A stretch of DNA of 11,072 nucleotides from an uncultured Neisseria sp. GTDB lineage: Bacteria; Pseudomonadota; Gammaproteobacteria; Burkholderiales; Neisseriaceae. The notes beneath the pieces were generated by a model. It did not search any database, was not told where the DNA came from, and was given only the letters and a program-made list of their open reading frames with translations. Position 1 is the first letter of the stretch, and each line of letters opens with the position of its first letter. The stretch spans positions 1 through 11,072 of the forward strand of contig CAMURX010000045.1 in the NCBI GenBank assembly GCA_947097615.1. The letters are read 5' to 3'. Made by a program: the position numbers and the translations under genes. This document shows, in pieces, positions 8,096 through 11,072 of the stretch.

Positions 8096-9622
8096 ATGAA
8101 TCCCATGTATGTCACCTTCGCCATCTATCTGGTGGCGGTTCTCCTGATCGGCCTGGCCGCCTATTTCTCCACCCGCAATTTCGACGACTACATTCTCGGC
8201 GGCCGCAGTCTCGGCCCCTTCGTTACCGCCATGTCGGCGGGCGCGTCCGATATGTCGGGCTGGCTTTTGATGGGTCTGCCCGGCGCGATTTACCTGAGCG
8301 GCTTGAGCGAAGCCTGGATCGCCATCGGCTTAACCGTCGGCGCTTATTTCAACTGGCTGTTGGTGGCCGGCCGCCTGCGCGTGCACACCGAGCACGCCAA
8401 CAATGCGCTGACGCTGCCGGACTATTTCTTCCACCGCTTCGGCGCCGGCGGCCATCTGATGAAGGTGGTTTCCGCGATTATCATTCTGTTTTTCTTCACC
8501 ATTTACTGCGCTTCGGGCATCGTGGCGGGGGCAACCCTGTTCCAAAGCCTGTTTGAAGGCATGACTTACAACCAGGCCATGTGGCTGGGTGCGGGCGCCA
8601 CCATCGTCTATACCTTCCTTGGCGGCTTTTTGGCCGTGAGCTGGACGGACACCCTGCAGGCTTCGCTGATGATTTTCGCTCTGATTCTGACACCGGTGAT
8701 GGTGTATCTGGGCTTGGGCGGCGCCGAGCAGATGTCCGCCGCCATCCAGAGCGTGGCCGCCGAAACCGGCAAGGAATACGGCAGCCTTTTGGCCGGAACG
8801 ACTTTTGTCGGCATCGTTTCCACTGCCGCCTGGGGCTTGGGCTATTTCGGCCAGCCGCACATTCTGGCGCGCTTTATGGCGGCCGAAAGCGCCAAATCGC
8901 TGGTATCCGCCCGCCGCATCGGCATGACCTGGATGATTCTGTGCCTGGGCGGTGCGGTAGCCGTCGGTTATTTCGGCATCGCCCACTTTGCCGCCAATCC
9001 GACCGACGTTGCCGCAATGAAAGGCAACCACGAGCGCGTGTTTATCGCCCTGTCCACCCTGCTGTTTAATCCGTGGATTGCCGGCGTGATCCTAAGCGCG
9101 ATTCTGGCGGCGGTGATGTCCACCCTGTCCTGCCAGCTTTTGGTATGCTCCAGCGCGATTACCGAAGACTTCTACAAAGGCTTTCTGCGTAAAAACGCCC
9201 CGCAAAAAGAGCTGGTGTGGGTCGGCCGTCTGATGGTGTTGGCGATTGCCGTGATTTCCATCCTGATTGCCGCTGACCCGAACAGCAAAGTGCTGGGGCT
9301 GGTGTCCTACGCTTGGGCAGGTTTCGGCGGCGCATTCGGCCCCGTCGTCATTCTGTCGGTGTTTTGGAAACGCATTACCGCATCGGGCGCGCTGGCGGGC
9401 ATGGTGGCCGGTGCCGTGACCGTGGTGATGTGGGCGGAGTATGTGAAAAAAACCGCCATCGCTGCAGGCCAAAACGGCTGGCTCACCGTGTACGAAATCG
9501 TCCCCGGCTTTATCGCCTGCGCCCTAGTTGCTGTGCTGGTGTCGCTGATCGGCAAGGCTCCGTCGCAGGAGGTGCAGGAGCGCTTTGAAAAGGCCGACGC
9601 CGACTACCGCGCCAGCCGCTGA
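8096..9622 (+). CDS. putP: Sodium/proline symporter PutP
   Basis: Inner-membrane transporter of the sodium:solute symporter (SSS) family that takes up L-proline with Na+. It has 508 residues (E. coli PutP has 502), with about 13 hydrophobic segments in the expected pattern. PutP-specific stretches are nearly unchanged from E. coli: NFDDYILGGRSLGPFVTA, AGASDMSGWLLMGLPGA, FTIYCASGIVAGA and WGLGYFGQPHILARFMAA. D52 corresponds to the Na+-linked Asp55 of E. coli, S54/G55 to Ser57/Gly58, and S342/T343 in AAVMSTLSCQLL to the Na+-site Ser340/Thr341. The start ATG follows a purine-rich GAAAGAG about 9 nt upstream; the next in-frame ATG is at residue 4 and would also fit. It is followed, 197 nt on, by putA on the same strand with its own apparent -10, so the two may be transcribed separately. 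Confidence 0.97.
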   Translation: MNPMYVTFAIYLVAVLLIGLAAYFSTRNFDDYILGGRSLGPFVTAMSAGASDMSGWLLMGLPGAIYLSGLSEAWIAIGLTVGAYFNWLLVAGRLRVHTEHANNALTLPDYFFHRFGAGGHLMKVVSAIIILFFFTIYCASGIVAGATLFQSLFEGMTYNQAMWLGAGATIVYTFLGGFLAVSWTDTLQASLMIFALILTPVMVYLGLGGAEQMSAAIQSVAAETGKEYGSLLAGTTFVGIVSTAAWGLGYFGQPHILARFMAAESAKSLVSARRIGMTWMILCLGGAVAVGYFGIAHFAANPTDVAAMKGNHERVFIALSTLLFNPWIAGVILSAILAAVMSTLSCQLLVCSSAITEDFYKGFLRKNAPQKELVWVGRLMVLAIAVISILIAADPNSKVLGLVSYAWAGFGGAFGPVVILSVFWKRITASGALAGMVAGAVTVVMWAEYVKKTAIAAGQNGWLTVYEIVPGFIACALVAVLVSLIGKAPSQEVQERFEKADADYRASR

Positions 9623-9649
9623 CCCCCGTTTTACGGCTCTGCCCGACTT

Positions 9650-9684
9650 TTTTCAGACGGCCTCCCGCCGAGGCTGTCTGAAAA
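9650..9684 (+). terminator. DUS-derived hairpin after putP, likely terminator
   Basis: Left arm 9650-9664 and right arm 9670-9684 form a 15-bp stem with a 5-nt loop (CCGCC), the tightest hairpin in the window. The left arm holds an exact DUS. The right arm is a one-base variant (AGGCTGTCTGAA, 9671-9682), and that change gives a G-U pair in plus-strand RNA, so the stem is kept there but broken by an A-C mismatch on the other strand. Confidence 0.65.
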
Positions 9685-9729
9685 GCCGTCAGAGCTGTTG
9701 AAAACGCTGCGCCGAAACCATGTGCGGCG

Positions 9730-9735
9730 TATAAT
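9730..9735 (+). promoter_or_regulatory. Perfect -10 box upstream of putA
   Basis: TATAAT is exact. No -35 resembling TTGACA is found at 16-18 nt; TTGAAA at 9698-9703 is 26 nt away, which is too far. An activator-dependent promoter is one explanation. A start near 9742 would place the DUS hairpin at the very 5' end of the putA mRNA. Confidence 0.45.
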
Positions 9736-9745
9736 CGACAAGATT

Positions 9746-9783
9746 TTTCAGACGGCCTTTTGCAGGTTGGAGGCCGTCTGAAA
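9746..9783. repeat. DUS inverted pair in the putA leader
   Basis: The arms 9746-9758 and 9771-9783 give a 13-bp perfect stem, extendable by two G-U pairs, around a 12-nt spacer. It lies between the TATAAT and the ribosome site of putA (GGAGAA at 9805-9810). It could act as a read-through barrier from putP or as a 5' stabilising stem in the putA mRNA. Confidence 0.85.
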
Positions 9784-9819
9784 CGACACTACCGAAACCC
9801 TCTTGGAGAACTTCAAAAA

Positions 9820-11072
9820 ATGTTTGATTTTGCCTTTCCGGCGCAAACCGCCCTGCGCCAAGCCGTCACCGATGCCTACCGCCGCGACGAAATCGAAGCG
9901 GTCAACGATATGCTGCAACGCGCGCAAATGAGCGAAGAAGAGCGTAAAAACGCTGACGAACTCGCCCGCCGCCTCGTCACCCAAGTGCGCGCCGACCGCA
10001 CCAAAGCCAGCGGCGTCGACGCGCTGATGCACGAATTTTCCCTGTCCAGCGAAGAAGGCGTCGCCCTGATGTGCCTGGCCGAAGCCCTGCTGCGCATTCC
10101 CGACAAAGAAACCCGCAACAAACTCATCCAAGACAAACTCTCCGGCGGCGACTGGAAAAGCCATTTGGGCAACAGCCCCTCGATGTTCGTCAACGCCGCC
10201 GCATGGGGTCTGCTGATTACCGGCAAACTCACCACGCCCAACAGCGACGACAGCCTTGGCGCCGCGCTCACCCGCCTCTTGGGCAAAGGCGGCGAACCCC
10301 TGATCCGCAAAGGTGTCGACTACGCCATGCGCATGCTCGGCAAACAGTTCGTCACCGGCCAAACCATTGAAGAAGCCCTGCAAAACGGCAAAGAGCGCGA
10401 AAAAATGGGCTACCGCTACTCCTTCGACATGCTCGGCGAAGCGGCCATGACCGAAGCCGACGCCAAACGCTATTTCCAAGACTATGTGAACGCCATCCAC
10501 GCCATCGGCAAAGACGCCGCAGGGCAGGGCGTATACGAAGGCAACGGCATTTCCGTCAAACTCTCCGCCATCCACCCGCGCTACGCCCGCGCTCAGCACG
10601 AGCGCGTCATGGCCGAGCTGCTGCCGCGCCTGAAAGAGTTGTTCCTGCTCGGCAAACAATACAACATCGGCATCAACATCGACGCCGAAGAGGCCAACCG
10701 CCTCGAACTCTCGCTCGATCTGATGGAAGCGCTCGTTTCCGATCCCGATCTGGCGGGCTATCACGGCATCGGCTTTGTCGTACAGGCCTACCAGAAACGC
10801 TGCCCCTTCGTGATCGACTACCTGATCGACCTTGCCCGCCGCAACAACCAAAAACTGATGATCCGCCTGGTAAAAGGTGCGTATTGGGACAGCGAAATCA
10901 AATGGGCGCAGGTCGACGGCCTCAACGGCTATCCCGTCTACACCCGCAAAGTCCACACCGACATCTCCTATCTGGCCTGCGCGCGCAAACTCTTGGATGC
11001 GCAAGACGCTATCTTCCCGCAGTTTGCCACCCACAACTCCTACACGCTTGCTGCCATCTACCAAATGTTCAA
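9820..11072 (+). CDS. putA: Bifunctional proline dehydrogenase / P5C dehydrogenase PutA, N-terminal part, no DNA-binding domain; cut by window edge
   Basis: PutA oxidises proline to pyrroline-5-carboxylate with FAD and then to glutamate with NAD+, at the inner face of the membrane. The ATG at 9820 follows GGAGAA by 9 nt, and 417 codons are present before the right edge. The translation aligns with E. coli PutA at a constant offset of 82 at the landmarks checked: K247 (ISVKLSAIHPRY) matches K329, D288 (NIDAEEANRLE) matches D370, and R349 (MIRLVKGAYWD) matches R431, all FAD/proline-site residues. The visible part covers the arm and much of the proline dehydrogenase barrel. The aldehyde dehydrogenase half lies beyond the edge, so bifunctionality is inferred from the family. 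The E. coli ribbon-helix-helix domain (about residues 1-47) is absent, so this PutA should not repress putP/putA. It follows putP on the same strand. Confidence 0.95.
   Translation, partial: MFDFAFPAQTALRQAVTDAYRRDEIEAVNDMLQRAQMSEEERKNADELARRLVTQVRADRTKASGVDALMHEFSLSSEEGVALMCLAEALLRIPDKETRNKLIQDKLSGGDWKSHLGNSPSMFVNAAAWGLLITGKLTTPNSDDSLGAALTRLLGKGGEPLIRKGVDYAMRMLGKQFVTGQTIEEALQNGKEREKMGYRYSFDMLGEAAMTEADAKRYFQDYVNAIHAIGKDAAGQGVYEGNGISVKLSAIHPRYARAQHERVMAELLPRLKELFLLGKQYNIGINIDAEEANRLELSLDLMEALVSDPDLAGYHGIGFVVQAYQKRCPFVIDYLIDLARRNNQKLMIRLVKGAYWDSEIKWAQVDGLNGYPVYTRKVHTDISYLACARKLLDAQDAIFPQFATHNSYTLAAIYQMF

Noticed and set aside
9224..9234. GGCCGTCTGAT in putP, one base off the DUS core
   Set aside because: It encodes conserved G-R-L-M in PutP, lacks the final base of the core and has no partner.
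9748..11064. 438-codon minus-strand open frame antisense to putA
   Set aside because: It lies over a clear PutA frame on the plus strand; GC-rich codon use leaves long open antisense frames. The translation is Phe/Ala/Gly/Val/Asp-rich with no recognisable domain.

Overview
The window looks like chromosomal DNA of a Neisseria or a close relative in the Neisseriaceae. The main evidence is the DNA uptake sequence (DUS): at least 15 exact copies of the 12-mer AGGCCGTCTGAA (either strand), plus variants, mostly as inverted pairs between genes. This AG-type dialect, with clearly GC-rich coding sequence, suggests a commensal or environmental Neisseria rather than the meningococcus/gonococcus group, whose dialect starts AT. 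All genes are housekeeping or metabolic. I see no insertion sequence, phage gene, CRISPR array, tRNA or rRNA.

Left half (1-7042, all minus strand, read right to left): an oligopeptide uptake operon in the order oppA (lipoprotein substrate-binding protein), a 600-residue Xaa-Pro aminopeptidase, oppB, oppC, and a gene for one polypeptide with two ABC ATPase domains (a fused OppD-OppF or YejF type). The last gene runs off the left edge. DUS inverted repeats lie in three of the four gaps: after oppA, after the peptidase and after oppB. The oppC-ATPase gap is only 25 nt and has none.

Middle (7043-7359): a divergent control region between oppA (leftward) and greB (rightward). It holds an AT-rich patch with a consensus -35 for oppA that overlaps a 6-3-6 palindrome. 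greB (7360-7848) encodes the GreB transcript cleavage factor and has a DUS in its leader.

Right part (plus strand): putP (Na+/proline symporter, 8096-9622), behind a near-consensus sigma-70 promoter, then putA (proline dehydrogenase / P5C dehydrogenase), which runs off the right edge. PutA starts at a position equivalent to about residue 83 of E. coli PutA, so it lacks the N-terminal ribbon-helix-helix repressor domain.

Together the genes suggest a nutritional theme: peptides are imported by Opp, Xaa-Pro bonds are cut by the co-transcribed aminopeptidase, free proline enters by PutP, and PutA oxidises proline to glutamate. That functional link is inference from gene order. I found no convincing undescribed system. 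The most interesting points are the peptidase inside the opp operon, the fused ATPase paired with classical OppB/OppC, and the use of DUS hairpins as intergenic and leader elements.
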